Shown: positions 1 to 11,545 of the stretch, piece by piece
Position numbering within the stretch: the stretch's first letter is position 1
How the letters are laid out: every line of letters begins with the position of its first letter
NCBI GenBank assembly: GCA_949130485.1
Contig: OX422198.1
Location: forward strand, 1,181,262-1,245,261
Length of the DNA stretch: 64,000 nucleotides
Origin: Agelas oroides
Taxonomy: Eukaryota > Porifera > Demospongiae > Agelasida > Agelasidae
Direction: 5' to 3'
The notes under the pieces: generated by a model
The model's input: the letters and a program-made list of their open reading frames with translations, nothing else
What the model was told of the DNA's origin: nothing
The model's database searches: none
Program-made: the position numbers and the translations under genes

Positions 1-183
1 ATATGTAGTATAACTGGGACAAATGCTATATGCAAATTCTCTAATGGTGAAACACTTACAAATCTCTAGTGTGGGTAACTGTAACTGTTGTGGCCAAAAA
101 AAAAAAAAAAAAAGGAAGGAAAAAGTCAACATGGTCAGTTTGTTGTCTATCTGACATAACAAATTATTTTACATACCTTGCAG

Positions 184-309
184 GATGTTGTCATTTTGTT
201 CTTCCATGTGATAAGAAATGAGAGGGTGTGGAGTAAACTTTGCTCCCACTGTATCAGTGCTCATCAGAAAACACTCAGTTCTACTGCTAGGTTCCAGAAG
301 TATGAAGCG
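184..309 (+). CDS. Candidate internal exon, unrecognised protein
   Basis: A 126-base stretch is open in one frame (42 codons). It is preceded by a good acceptor (tacataccttgcag, ending at 183) and followed by a donor (gtatgt at 310). The peptide contains VIRNERVWSKLCSHC and ends FQKYEA. I do not recognise the family. No ATG or stop falls inside, so it would be an internal phase-0 exon of a gene entering from the left edge. It may belong to the same gene as the candidate exon at 1763-1998, but nothing links them directly. Confidence 0.35.
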
Positions 310-1492
310 GTATGTTTATCAGTATAAAATTACTTGTGTAACAATAGCTACAGTCATGCAGGACACAGACACTCAACCCAGCTAATAAAAAGACTCGGAG
401 CTAATTAGGAAGACAAAGGTAGCTCTTGATCTGGTCCCAATGTCCTGCATGATAGAAGCTGAAAATGGTGTGATGGTGGGTATTAATAACGCACAATCAA
501 CCTGATGATTTAGCCCAGTAGAAATATCTGTTCAACAGTCCTCCTCTTCAGGAATTTACACTGAAAAGTGGTACTCCCAAGACTAAGAAAGAGAAGAAAC
601 TTAATGGTATACTTGTGGTCCATGTAGTGTGCATGCCTTTCATTGTTTTGTGTGTGTTTGGAAAGTCTTCCTGTTAAGGAGGGTGGCAGGGAACGTGTCC
701 ATTGCACCTTGAGTCAGTGGAAACAAGATCATTTATTTCTCTCTTATTCTTCTTTGGAGGCGCTTGTTTGTGTGTGATATACTGTACAGAGTACTATCAA
801 GCTGAGCTACATAGTACCTAGCTATATGGATATCGTGTGAGCATGCATTTAGCTAGCATAGTTTTGCTACTTTCTTTTAAAATTTACTGTTTTATTTGCT
901 GGTCATCAGGGGAGTTCCCAGTCTGATCCTCGCACAAGCACAGGTTTCGGCTCCTTTAAACTCCCGACCTGTGGATGGGTACAGAAAGGGCGGAGCCACT
1001 CCCGCATGTATGTGGAGTCCAGCTTAGTCTGGTAGTTGGGGACATGCTGCATGTGGGCTTGGAACATGTAGGCTCACTACATGCGATCTTACACATGCTT
1101 TGAGTCACCAGTCTTATGGTGGCTAAATGACTATAGGCTATTTGACCGAATCTCTGAGAATCAAATGAGTACTTGAACTATTGTTTTTGTTTGCAGACCA
1201 GCAAAATGAAAGTAGTAGCAATGCTAGAAGTATACTTCTATGACTTATCTCTTAGGAAGGCAATGGATGCTGCTAGATTCTTCTCTTTAGTTGATCTCTC
1301 TTCTTTCTCTTCTACATGTGACTCACTTTTTCTCATGATGTCATAGGTAGGCTATGACATCATTGGTAATTAGTTGGGTGTCTATGATAACTGTTATCTA
1401 CAAGTTGTGTGACTTATCTAATTTTGGTTAATGTTGTTATGTAAACTCAGACAGAGAGAGTGTATGTGCATGTGCGCATGTGCATGTGTGCA

Positions 1493-1529
<37 letters not shown>

Positions 1530-1762
1530 ATTTTTTATGGTAGATATGGTAGCATAATTAGCATAGTTTAGCTGTTACATCTATATATTTCTGGGCTCAG
1601 GGAACTGCATAATATAAGTTGGCCTACGTAAAGACCAGGAGATTTGATGCTATAAGTTTGGGGAAGAATGCCCTTACATTTTGATTATTGGCTTTTACTC
1701 AAACACACGTCAGCACCAGAGATCATTGCAGTGTAATGAGTTATGTTTATCTCTCACCCTAG
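310..1762. other. Intron-like stretch with a TG microsatellite
   Basis: No convincing coding sequence. A GT/GCAT-rich tract runs from about 1451 and becomes a pure (TG)n run near 1497-1526. An acceptor-like tttgtttgcag ends at 1197 and is followed by a short open stretch, but the frames conflict and I do not call an exon. Confidence 0.4.
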
Positions 1763-1998
1763 ACTTTGAAATGAACACACTTCCATCTAGTACAAATGAA
1801 GGGGCCAAATTCACTTCAGTGGTACGCTTGGAACTGGAATATGAAGTGCCAAAACTTTCACTGAATAAAAGAAAGGTTGTGGAAATTATTTCTAATCCCA
1901 GTGCTGATGATAGCCCAGAGACCAAAGCCACCCAGACTGGAATCACAATGGAAAATATATCGTATGGCACACTTTGGAGGATCCTCACCATACAGTAA
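1763..1998 (+). CDS. Candidate terminal exon, unrecognised protein
   Basis: A polypyrimidine acceptor (tttatctctcaccctag, ending at 1762) leads into about 78 open codons ending in TAA at 1996-1998. The peptide is charged, with segments SVVRLELEYEVPKL and KRKVVEIISNPSADDSPETK, and looks more protein-like than the surrounding frames. The frame would enter in phase 1. No domain recognised. It could be the last exon of a gene that includes 184-309; it could also be a chance frame. Confidence 0.35.
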
Positions 1999-2273
1999 AA
2001 GGGATGGACCATTCATAACTGGAGAACATAAACACAGTTTTCGATGTGTATAACATGAAGGTATAGTGACTTGTGCATTTGTTGTAACAAGCTTATTATA
2101 GACTCATGATTCTGTGTTATGTTAGATACTGTAGCTGTGCACAGACATCACAAATAGCTGTGTATAGGTAAGTAATATGTTGCTACTACTCTGAGTTATA
2201 ATAACTTCACTTTGTTATGTATTTCTGAGTGTCATAAGTTCTAGACTCAATTAAGTCACTGAGAACCACAAAA

Positions 2274-2425
2274 TTGTTATCAGCATGTTTAGTTGTTATC
2301 AGCATATTTAGTTGTTATCAGCATGTTTAGTTGTTATCAGCATGTTTAGTTGTTATCAGCATGTTTAGTTGTTATCAGCATGTTTAGCTGTTATCAGCAT
2401 GTTTAGTTGTTATCAGCATGTTTAG
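2274..2425. repeat. 19-bp minisatellite, eight copies
   Basis: Eight head-to-tail copies of a 19-base unit (ttgttatcagcatgtttag) with only two single-base variants. The phrase agtaaaagggatgga occurs just before the array (about 1996) and again at its right end (about 2424), so the array may have expanded inside a duplicated segment. Confidence 0.9.
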
Positions 2426-2567
2426 TAAAAGGGATGGATCATTGTATAGTACAGAGGTTTTCAGGTTGCTTTTCAAACTGGACAAGCTGCAAGTGCAAAG
2501 TCCAATTTTGTAAAATAACCACTAATCAGATTTAACGCTGTTCAGCAAAGCCTGCTTGTGTAACAAT

Positions 2568-3059
2568 TTAATTAGTGGTTAGTTGCTTGGCTGACTTCCT
2601 TACTCCATGGCACCACAAGGAACCAGTACCTTTAGAAAGTGTGCTCCATGCATCATTCAGGTCATCATCAGTCATTATCCATACCTTCTGTTGTCCTCGA
2701 AAATACCCAACTTCAAAATCATTTGTATGTGGCACTTGGTCCCCATATTGTTTCACAATCTCCTCTGTACGTTTTTGTGGGGTCTCTATGTCACATGAAG
2801 GTCTCAATACAAAATTTTTCGTGTCCTTTTTATTTGCTGGATTAATAACTTTCAGAGTAACACTGGCTAGAAAACTAGGCTCATTCTGCAAGGATGATGG
2901 CCTGGTGCCAGTGCCAGCATCAAGAGTCACGGTATTAACAGGTTGCCTTTGGGATGCTGCCTGGTCACGTCCTGGCAGGTAGTCTGGCGCTAGCCCTTGC
3001 ACATACAGAGGACCATAGTAGTAATTGCAGCCTTGAGTATACATAGTTCCGTCAGGCAC
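2568..3059 (-). CDS. Small intronless protein with PB1-like C-terminus
   Basis: A 163-residue minus-strand frame from ATG at 3059 to stop at 2568. The N-terminal third is Tyr/Gly/Gln-rich and looks unstructured (YTQGCNYYYGPLYVQG). From about residue 65 the protein resembles a PB1-type ubiquitin-like fold: a beta-hairpin region (SVTLKVINPANKK), a basic Arg-containing segment, and near the end an acidic signature FEVGYFRGQQKVWIMTDDDL, NDAW, matching the acidic OPCA-like motif of PB1 domains. PB1 domains mediate pairing between signalling and autophagy adaptors. The whole frame fits one exon with no splice signals. The start is the first Met of the frame. The assignment rests on motif shape only; a lineage-specific orphan is the main alternative. 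Confidence 0.55.
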   Translation of the reverse strand: MPDGTMYTQGCNYYYGPLYVQGLAPDYLPGRDQAASQRQPVNTVTLDAGTGTRPSSLQNEPSFLASVTLKVINPANKKDTKNFVLRPSCDIETPQKRTEEIVKQYGDQVPHTNDFEVGYFRGQQKVWIMTDDDLNDAWSTLSKGTGSLWCHGVRKSAKQLTTN

Positions 3060-3896
3060 AACACGTCAACAGTCGACACTCTTCTGAGACACGGAAAACA
3101 GCGCTGTACCTTACTTGTACACGTGCGCTCGCATGTGCAGCAATAATCAATACTCATAGCCTACAAACCAAATAAGAAAACCACGAAGCCTTAGGTGTGT
3201 TGCCAACGACTGTAGTCTGCGACAACCGACTTGCAAAGCACTGTATACTACACAACATCAAATTTTTCTGGGCATCTCAGATCAATCATGTTGAAGTGCA
3301 GACACTGCAACCATTCCTACCAAGGCTAGTGTATTGTGGTACCAACATAGCCCGTAACATGAGTTACTTCTTACACAGGCACTATGGATGCATGGAGGAT
3401 TGCATACAGCTAGAGATTAATAGATTGAAGTGACACAGCATGCATACAAGACGGCACTACATCCCATGTAAGTAACTTATACACACCACAAACAGGTTTA
3501 TCATACAACAATTATAATAGCATGAAGCAGCAAAAACCATGTATACAGTTCAATGCGTAATGTTAGAAACATGACACATGATTGCATCTATCTCTTATCT
3601 CCTTTAATTAAATGAAAAATCAACACAACTAGTAATGCACAAAGGAAAAACCTTGAAAGACTGGTGCCACCGAGTCGGTGTCAATAGCTATTCCGTGGCT
3701 CTTATTGCCACCAGAAGTCGGTGTCAATAGACACGGCGTTATTAGATATAAGTTGAAGCAGTGTCTTCCTCCTTTTGTATCACCATAGTCTGTATATTGT
3801 GAATTTGTTTTTGTCAATCATATGTTCAATTTCTCTGTTATTTTGTACACGTAAGCCTTTTTTTTTTGTTTGTTTTTGTTTTAGGGAAGCACACTC
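3060..3896. other. No gene seen; upstream region of the PB1-like gene
   Basis: The stretch just above 3059 would hold the promoter of the minus-strand gene, but I see no clear TATA or initiator. Short frames here have no protein-like composition. Around 3660-3740 the phrase gtcggtgtcaatag occurs twice. Confidence 0.4.
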
Positions 3897-4340
3897 AGTG
3901 GCGGATTTAGAAATTTAGGGTTCAGCCACTGGCGCGCGAAACATACCCGAAAATGTTTGGGTTGCCACGCCCACTTCTGGCACGTGTGCATTCATGACAC
4001 GCGCGTAATTATTGCTAGTGAGTTGTCTGGCGGGACTGTACTGTGCGTACGGCGCGCGCGTAGCAAGATACCGTAATTCCTAATTGAACGTATATATGGG
4101 CATGTGCTATTCACTTTGAACTTTGAACTCAGCCGTTACAGTGCTAGTTATCGAACTTTTTTGTAACCAAAAATCAAGTCGTGGAGACTGATTTACAACT
4201 AGCGAAGACAGTGAAACTACGCAAAAATAGCGTGCGAAGGGCGACTCGAAGCAGTTTTTGCGATATCGCCTTCGGTTGCAACGTTACGTCCCGTTGTTTC
4301 AAGGAAATTTGGTAAGACGGTAAGTTTTTCTCATTCAAAA
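3897..4340. mobile_element. Possible hAT-like transposon end
   Basis: cagtggcggatttag at 3897 resembles the CAGxGGCGGAT start common to hAT-type elements. GC-rich sequence with many CpG follows, and a donor-like gtaagt lies near 4320. I could not find the matching right end, so boundaries are unknown and this may be a fragment. Confidence 0.25.
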
Positions 4341-4678
4341 CTTTCTATTTCGAGTACCATTTACCGTAGTGGCAAAAACGCTTCGAGCCGCCCTAGAGTT
4401 TATTAATGCGCATCTCCAACAGCGAGATCAAGTCGCTAGGGAACTTCGTACTGTAGATTTTTGGTTAATAGTTTGCGGGGACACTCGTGTGCTTACTGTG
4501 GCTACAAAGTGAGCTATTTCCACGGTTTTTTCTGTGCACATTCACTACCCTCCCTGCTTCATACTCAGCAGGTTTTGTTGTACTGGGATGAATTCTGTAC
4601 GAGAAATTTTATGTTGATATATTTCATAAACCACGCCCACCGGGACTATAGAGAGCCGGTAGTGGAAATTAAATTCTA

Positions 4679-5158
4679 GGGTTGATAACTTCTGATAGCA
4701 AACTCCAATTTTAATGAAACTAGTATCAGTAGATAGAGCTTTAAAAGAGCTACAAAATGATACCCTTTTCGTTAGGCTGTGCCTTATATTGTCGTAAATA
4801 CAAATACAAACGCTTAAAGAACCGGTACCCATTCACATAGAGCAGGCACACTGGAGCTGCACTGTAGTAGCCATCTCGACAAGGCAGGTTTTGCATCAAT
4901 GTTAGATCACAGATGTAGATATGACCAGCCTAAGATGTGAGTTTGTGTGCATGAATACCAACCTGAACAAACTGAGAATCTAATACTCAAGTAGTAGCTT
5001 CTGAGGTGGCTCTTGCTGACCGGTACTTTAAGATTATGCGAAGTGAATTTTACTAGGTACGACGGCTGTACTAAACAGCTTTTGTAGCTCTTTTAAAGCT
5101 CTATCTACTGATACTAGGTTCATTAAAATTGGAGTTTGCTATCAGAAGTTATCGACCC
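4679..5158. repeat. Inverted repeat with 78-bp arms
   Basis: The arm 4679-4756 is repeated as its reverse complement at 5081-5158 with only a few mismatches, separated by 324 bases of unrelated sequence. Outside the arms the words gagagccggtag (about 4649) and ctaccggctctc (about 5155) continue the symmetry after an indel. This is a foldback or MITE-like element. No clear target duplication was found. Confidence 0.8.
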
Positions 5159-5405
5159 TACCGGCTCTCCAGCCACTTCGCTGGAAGTCCGAACTGACTA
5201 TCTCGAAGCAACTCTAAGCCTAGTCAAACGTCTGAAGATCAGTAAGGAACTGATACGTGAGTGTGTAACTGTGCCTGGTTGTTGTTGCTGCATGCCACTG
5301 CTGCATAATCATTCGATGGACTCGTGCAGTTATGTACGCAAAAATACACCCGGCGGACGCCATGCTATGCATATGCTCACGTTTTCTACACGACCACAGC
5401 TAGCT

Positions 5406-5837
5406 AGCAAGGTACATAGATCAGACATTCTTTGTAACTCAAGATAGAGACAAATCCACTCATCCAGTCGAAGGAGCAGCAGCCCAGGAGTTCATTGATT
5501 CAGTTGAAGGAGCAACAGCCCAGGAATCCACGTCGAACAACCAACACACCCACTCAGTCCCTTCGTCAAGCGGACGTTCAGCTTCTACTCTGAGTGGTGG
5601 TGCCACACATCATAAATGTTGTGCATGCTTCGCCCCTCCAACCCTCTACTGCTGTGCACGCCTATGCTCGGAAGAGTTTATTCGCACTGTTCGAAGCCAT
5701 CGCGCAAGTTTCAACATGTCACCTGTCAGACCTGTGATGCTTGGGGGCCTTGCGTGGGCGTCCGCCGAGCAATGGCGCTAATTGATGACGCCAAGCAAGC
5801 CACGCTGACGGTGAGGGAAAAAGTGAAACCGGACTAA
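5406..5837 (+). pseudogene. Open Cys-containing frame, probable TE-derived remnant
   Basis: From about 5406 to a stop at 5782 one frame stays open for roughly 125 codons without an initiating ATG. It has two similar Gln/Ala-rich segments (VEGAAAQEFIDSVEGATAQE) and then a Cys cluster (HHKCCACF, LYCCARLCSEEF). A second frame (5616-5837) stays open past that stop and contains CQTCDAWGPC. The frame change suggests a decayed coding region, possibly a zinc-binding transposon protein. Family not recognised. Confidence 0.25.
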
Positions 5838-7640
5838 CAGGACCTGCGGGTACGCTCCTGTTAGCGTATAGATAGTAACTTGTTTATGCAGTTTATCAGT
5901 TAGTCTGAGTACTTGAACAGTCGATACTTGTCAAGGTGTCAGAAAACAATGTTTGTGCAGCACTTGCACCATGGCATGTGGCTTTTCTACCATGATAGTT
6001 ATGCTGCAACTGTCACTTTTGCAAGCTTGAGTACTAAACTGTACAGCTATATATGTCACAACAGCATCTGACCTTGTTTAATCAGTACCTAGCATTTGTC
6101 CAAGGTTCTGAATGGTAGGGATGCATGCAGTGTATTACTATTCCACAAGTTCAGCATATTTCTTGCTGCTCTCAGATTCTACGTTCAGCTGTATACACCG
6201 ACTTGCATTTGATTCAGAACAGGGAGTCCAAAGGCAATACAAATGAGAGATGAATAATGTTGCGGAAACATGATGGTGAGGAGCTCGATGTTGTGTCTAT
6301 GTACGTACAAGTGAAGGACCAGGCTTATGTATCTTATCCAGACTTGAATCCACCCACCTCCTCTTTCTTCTAGTGCAATGCCTGAAGTGCATAGGCTGTT
6401 GAACGGGGATGTGGGGGGGGGGGGGGGGGGGGGACTTTAGCCCCTCCAAGTGGGCAAGAATTAAGGGGGGCTAACCCCCCACTCACCCCCCATGCTTTGT
6501 ATATTTAACACAAGCCAGTAGATAGTTGTTGTTATCTTACTGTTTGACTCCTTGAAGTTTCAGGTGTTGGTGCCGACTAGTGTTTTGTGACAGTAGCTAA
6601 TCATACAGATGGAGAAAGGGTTAATTTGGAGATTAGTGCTGTTTATTAGCAGTGAGTCAAGTAACCAGGAGCAAACTCAGGAGATGACTTTTATACTTTT
6701 ATTTTTGACAATGTTGACTGCATTATACAAACAGATGATCAGATTGGTTACATGTGGTTTGCTAGGCATCTCTCTTCTAGTAAGACACACCTGTTAATTT
6801 TCTATTGGTCACATTGGAGTCTTTGTGGTAGATAGCTACCATGCAACTGCAGTCTCAGATTGATCATACATGAGAATGTTTACCTAGTTACAAGCAAACA
6901 GGTCAAAAGGGAGACACTTATCAAACCACTACAGTAGGAGGAGATGTGTTTTTTGTTCATTAAATTTAGTGTATATGTAAACACAAGTGCATTAGAATGG
7001 TTGATGTCATGAAATTATGTGTGTGCAAGGAACCTCTGAGCCCTTGTGTTGAGTTGCTAGCACATCATCATCTGCTAACTCTACATTGTATGGTATCACT
7101 TCAGAAACAGTAAACCAAATGCCCCACCTCCCGGAGTAAAACCTAATTTCCAAGAGTAGCACAGCCCCAGATATCTATCCCAGTTTGCTCTCCTTCACAG
7201 GAAAGAACTCCTGAAGCAAACATAAATGCGGTAGCCAGAACCAAACCTCTTTTAAAACGTAAAATTTATGAAAAGTTTACACTACAGAAATCTTCTAATT
7301 GTGCGGGAACAATGTGTGCCTCCATAACAACGAGCCAAATTGTATTCACCCTCAAGCCTTAAGACTTCACCCTTAGGATTCAAGGAGGTCCAGACGCTAC
7401 ATGTAGCTACTAAGTGCACTGAGATCTCAAGTAGCTATAAATATCAATTTGTATAGCCCAAAGTTGAATATTTAGCACACACTATCCATTTGATCTGTTT
7501 GCCTGTAAACATTAGAGTCTGATCAATTACAGTGGTATAGTAGCTAACCACAAAAACCACTGGCTGTATCCCAGATAGAAAAGTAGAGTGCAGGTTCTAA
7601 TTGAATGAGTACTTTAAGCCAGCCAAGAGTTGTTGTTTAG
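5838..7640. other. No gene seen; contains a G tract
   Basis: Nothing coding is convincing. A run of about 24 G lies at 6411-6434, followed by G-rich and C-rich words near 6460-6495 that look like degraded transposon ends. Confidence 0.4.
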
Positions 7641-7753
7641 CTGATGCGTTATGATCAGTGTTTTTAATAATTATGGAGTCACTGTTGTTGGGCTAATGGT
7701 GCAAACACTGAATGCAGTAAGCACTTCAGCTACATCACCAACCAATCCTTCTA

Positions 7754-8026
7754 GTCCCCTTCAGGGTTTCATACAGGATTTATTCCTGGGGGGAGGGGGA
7801 GATGTAGATGCGTGCAAAGGATGCATGCGTGTGTCAGTGCTTTTAAATGAAATTCTGGACATATTTAAGGACAAGAAACATCAGATTCAGCTATAATACA
7901 TTAAGTCTATAATTATGCTCCCTATTGTAGCTGTTGAGATTACACATCATAATTTTCACATTTCTCGGGGGGGAATCCCAGTGCCCCACCCTCCCCTCTG
8001 TATGAAACCCTGCCCTTCCATTCTGA
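7754..8026. mobile_element. Possible MITE, short terminal inverted repeats
   Basis: ccttcagggtttcatacag near 7754 is matched in reverse complement by ctgtatgaaaccctgccctt near 8003. The arms are about 19 bases and imperfect, with G-rich words just inside each. No target duplication was identified. Confidence 0.3.
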
Positions 8027-8980
8027 GCACTAAAATGTCTTTGGCTTACGGTACCAATATTTAGGGCAAATGAAAGTTGGATTTTTTAATACATTTTTAG
8101 TGTGTCTGACCACCTACTAGGAGGATATACTGCTGCTTTATCGCAGCGAGTTGTCATAAGCAGCGTGCTGATGTATTGTTGCATAGCTATGCAGAATGCC
8201 ATCTACAACACTTAGTCATGTGTCCAAACGCAACCAATGAAGTAAAAGGGTCTGGTGACACAGCCTGAATTCTTTTAAGATCTGAGAGTGACCAATGGTA
8301 TTGTAAAGTATGGTATTTACGGGAAGCAAGAACCAGTTGTAGTTCAACCTGTTGGTAATCTTACATTTAGAATCACAAGGTTTCAACACTTCCACAAGGC
8401 AGGAGGATGTGGTCATGTGATAATGAAAATAATGACATTCCAAGCATAAGAAACCCTCAAAGAATGAAATTACAAGGGTGCATATGGTTCTACTAAAGCT
8501 GAAGATGTCTTCCCAGCCGGTGAAGAAGCAATTTTTATTAGCCAGCTGGCTTTGAAAACCCCATGTGCCAATTGTGGTTTTGTCCATAGAGCCCTTCTCT
8601 TGGAGTGTATAATCAGAGCACACTGATTGTCACTATGACATGATGTCATATCTTAATTCCTCTGGATTTGGGATTTGGCACCAGACTTCTTCCCCTTCTA
8701 TTGTGCCAGTTTGTGGGTTGGTTCAAGACTGTATACAGCCTACCAACCAGAGGCCATAGCTACCAATTTAGCATGCTGATACTCAGCTGATGACTGTTGA
8801 TCAAGCAATATACATGTCTTGTAAACTCTAACATTGCAGTAGCTATAAGTCTTGCTTCAGTTTCAAGGGTCAGCTAGACTAACCAAACCTTTTTGATCTC
8901 ACCCTTTGCTACCATAGTGGTTTATCATCTTTGGTGCTGCATGCACACATTTTTACAAATGAACAGTGTACTCCTCTAAA
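8027..8980. other. No gene seen
   Basis: A 135-codon minus-strand frame (8216-8623) has no recognisable motif and is rich in Cys, His, Phe and Leu, as expected for a chance frame. I see no splice-bounded exons here. Confidence 0.4.
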
Positions 8981-9384
8981 GCGAACACTATTGGGGACCA
9001 CTACTGTTTGTCCAGAGCATGGAGGTATCTATAATTCAGGGTTCCGGTAAGTGTGGGTGTTGAGCATGATGAAACCACATTTTTAGACCTCTCCATTGCT
9101 GTATGACGGCATGAAAGGTTAGTATGATGACCATACAGTGCTCGGTCTTTGAATCCAGCGGCTGTGGTGGACAATCTTATGAAAACTGTAGCTGAGGGTC
9201 TGCGTTATCAAGGTACTGGTGGGACGGGAAAACCTGTCCGATTTATGGAATATTGAGATGTCTGTAAATCATGCAGGGGGTGATTTGTACAGGTTTATGT
9301 AAAGCATTTGGGACCATGCCTGTTTGTCCGGATAATCACAAAGTCCACAATTCAGGGAGTCTGCAATAGTGGGTTTCATTGTAG
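8963..9384. mobile_element. Degraded Tigger/pogo-like ends
   Basis: Two related segments about 316 bases apart (near 8991-9050 and 9307-9360) share ttgggGACCA, CTGTTTGTCC and a later aattcaggg. The words cctctaaag, ttggggacc and tgtccggataat resemble terminal repeats of Tigger/pogo DNA transposons. No transposase frame is visible between them. Confidence 0.3.
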
Positions 9385-9491
9385 TTATCTGTAACTCCTA
9401 TAGTATAGCCTTTGAAATTAGTTAATCAAGCTGCAACTATTGGCCAAACTAGAACTATAATTTAAAAAGAGATAAAAGAGTTTTAGTTGGT

Positions 9492-9934
9492 GCAGTCGAT
9501 TATCCGGATTTCAGTTCCGCTGTCACGTGATCTTACAGTTAATTACGCGCGCGAGGTACACTGCTTGCTGCGCATGCGATGCTTTCCAAACGGCAAGACA
9601 GGCTTGCCTCCAAAAGCGAAGAGACGACGAGTTGTAGTCGATCTTGACACTAAGGCGAAGATCTATACGCAAAGTTGCAGCAAGGTGTATCTAAAGCTCC
9701 GCTGAGCCAGAAGTAGTTCGCGCGCGGGTGCGGCATCGAGGAGACACCAAGCGCTCAAGCAAGCCAGCATTACAGGCTTCTTCCCTGTGGCCAGCTCTTA
9801 ACTTGTACTGAACGAGCACAAATACACAGCACGTGTTTTACTCACCTTTCTATGTTATAATCACATAACTGCATGTATATTTCTTTATCCGGATTGGACG
9901 TGGACTCAGTCCGGATAATCGAGTTTCTACTGTA
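9492..9934 (+). mobile_element. Short Tigger/pogo-like element with transposase N-terminal scrap
   Basis: The left end contains cgattatccgga (9498-9509). The right end carries its reverse complement, tccggataatcg (9910-9921), continuing to gagtttctactgta, a typical Tigger-style terminus. Inside, the frame 9487-9705 includes PPKAKRRRVVVDLDTKAKI, which resembles the first helices of a CENP-B-type helix-turn-helix. It stops soon afterwards, so this is at most a truncated non-autonomous copy. Confidence 0.4.
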
Positions 9935-9939
9935 CTCCC

Positions 9940-10570
9940 CAAATGCACTGAAAATAGTTACGTAATAAGTGCATAATTTTGATGTCACTGATATTGCAAG
10001 ACGTAGTAAAGCTTTACAGGTCACTGGGTACATTTTGGGGTGCAGTTTAGAAACTATACTCACAAACTAAAGCAACACTAAATGATGAAAGCCAAAATTA
10101 TATCTAAACTAAAAGCACTTTATTAACAACACTGTGACTGAGGCATGGTGGGAAGTACTCTTGATGCAAGACCAATGACATTGGCCTAAAAACAGCCTAC
10201 AGAGCCAACCTGAGAGACTCTATAAGTTCTCATAAACCCACTGTGCACCCATACATCCTCGCTGCGTAGACATCTGTATCTGGCTTATGCCACCATGCTG
10301 CAGGTACTTGGTGTTGCTCCAGTTGCAAGCATTCTGCTACTTCCCATATGCCCAGATTTACAGATGATGGTGCATCCCATGCAGTCACAACTCCAGGGTC
10401 ACAATATATTACTCTAAAAAAGAAAGTGTTGCAAATAGCATGCATTCGCGTGTTAATGGAATGTCTCAGAATTCAACATGGGGTACACATGTGTTGCGCA
10501 GAGTGTGTTGTTGTTGTTGTAACATGGGTGTCACTGCTGTTGTGTTAAAATAGCATCTGTGCTGAAACAG
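9940..10570. other. No gene seen
   Basis: Short overlapping frames on both strands without protein-like features. Confidence 0.4.
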
Positions 10571-10576
10571 CATACA

Positions 10577-10712
10577 TGCACTCCCTCCCTCACTCACCCA
10601 CTCACCCACCCACCCACCCACCCACCCACCCACCCACCCACTCACTCACTCACTCACTCACTCACTCACTCACTCACTCACTCTGTCTCTCACACATGCA
10701 CACACACACACA
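10577..10712. repeat. Compound CCCA/CTCA/CA microsatellite
   Basis: A run of ccca/accc repeats passes into about twelve ctca repeats ending near 10682, then a short (ca)n tract near 10700. Confidence 0.9.
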
Positions 10713-11512
10713 ACACACAGTAATGACATTGAAAATATTTCAAGCTCATACACAGACTTATCATTGTGTATATATATATACTTTTGCATTTGTTATTGTG
10801 TGACTTAATTTGTGCAAGTGTGAGGAAGTATTGTACATAATGCATTCTGCCCTACTGGTGTGCAATGCCTTACACATGCACTGACATGCTTTGCACAGTT
10901 CTCTCATACACTGCTGCTGTGTGCTAGCATGTTTCACTATATGAAGATTAACTCTACCTGGCTTCCTTTTCATGTGGTCTGCATGCTGCAAATTTAAACC
11001 AGTAGAGCCCTGTTTCTATGCTGTACTTAAACCGGTTTGAAAGTGGTTTACCATACCCCCAAACCACATCATTAGTGGTATCTAAACCACATCAGTATAG
11101 GGCGTTTATACACAGCTAGTCTAAGCCGCTTTGTAAAAACCCATTCTCGCTAAAGAATCTCATATGCACCGGTAGGTATAAACATCGCACTGTACGTAGG
11201 CACACTACAACCTTCAACGCCATCATGCATGGTTCAGAACATGCTGTAGTCACGTTCCAAATCTCTTGGTGAGCGGTGGCTGGTTTTTGTACCATAATGC
11301 GTTGCTGATTTACTAAGCTGAGCGTGATGACACTACTGAAGCACGATGAGACCAGTATACTTTTTGTTTCTGAGGCATCCAATTGACAGGGGATGTGGAG
11401 TGACCTATTTTTTTTCTTTTGTTTTGGCACATGCAACCGTTAGGAATAGTGTGTCAACTTCGAGAAACAGAAATGCTTCTTGTGACCTTTGCTGTTGCAT
11501 AAACCTGTTTCC

Positions 11513-11514
11513 AT

Positions 11515-11541
<27 letters not shown>
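11513..11541. repeat. Poly-A tract
   Basis: An A run of nearly 30 bases. It has no recognisable LINE or SINE body on its left. Confidence 0.9.

Positions 11542-11544
<3 letters not shown>

Positions 11545-11545
<1 letters not shown>

Noticed and set aside
2274-2425. CRISPR array
   Set aside because: The repeats are contiguous 19-mers with no spacers, in eukaryotic sequence.
8216-8623. 135-codon minus-strand frame
   Set aside because: Composition is not protein-like and no domain is recognisable.
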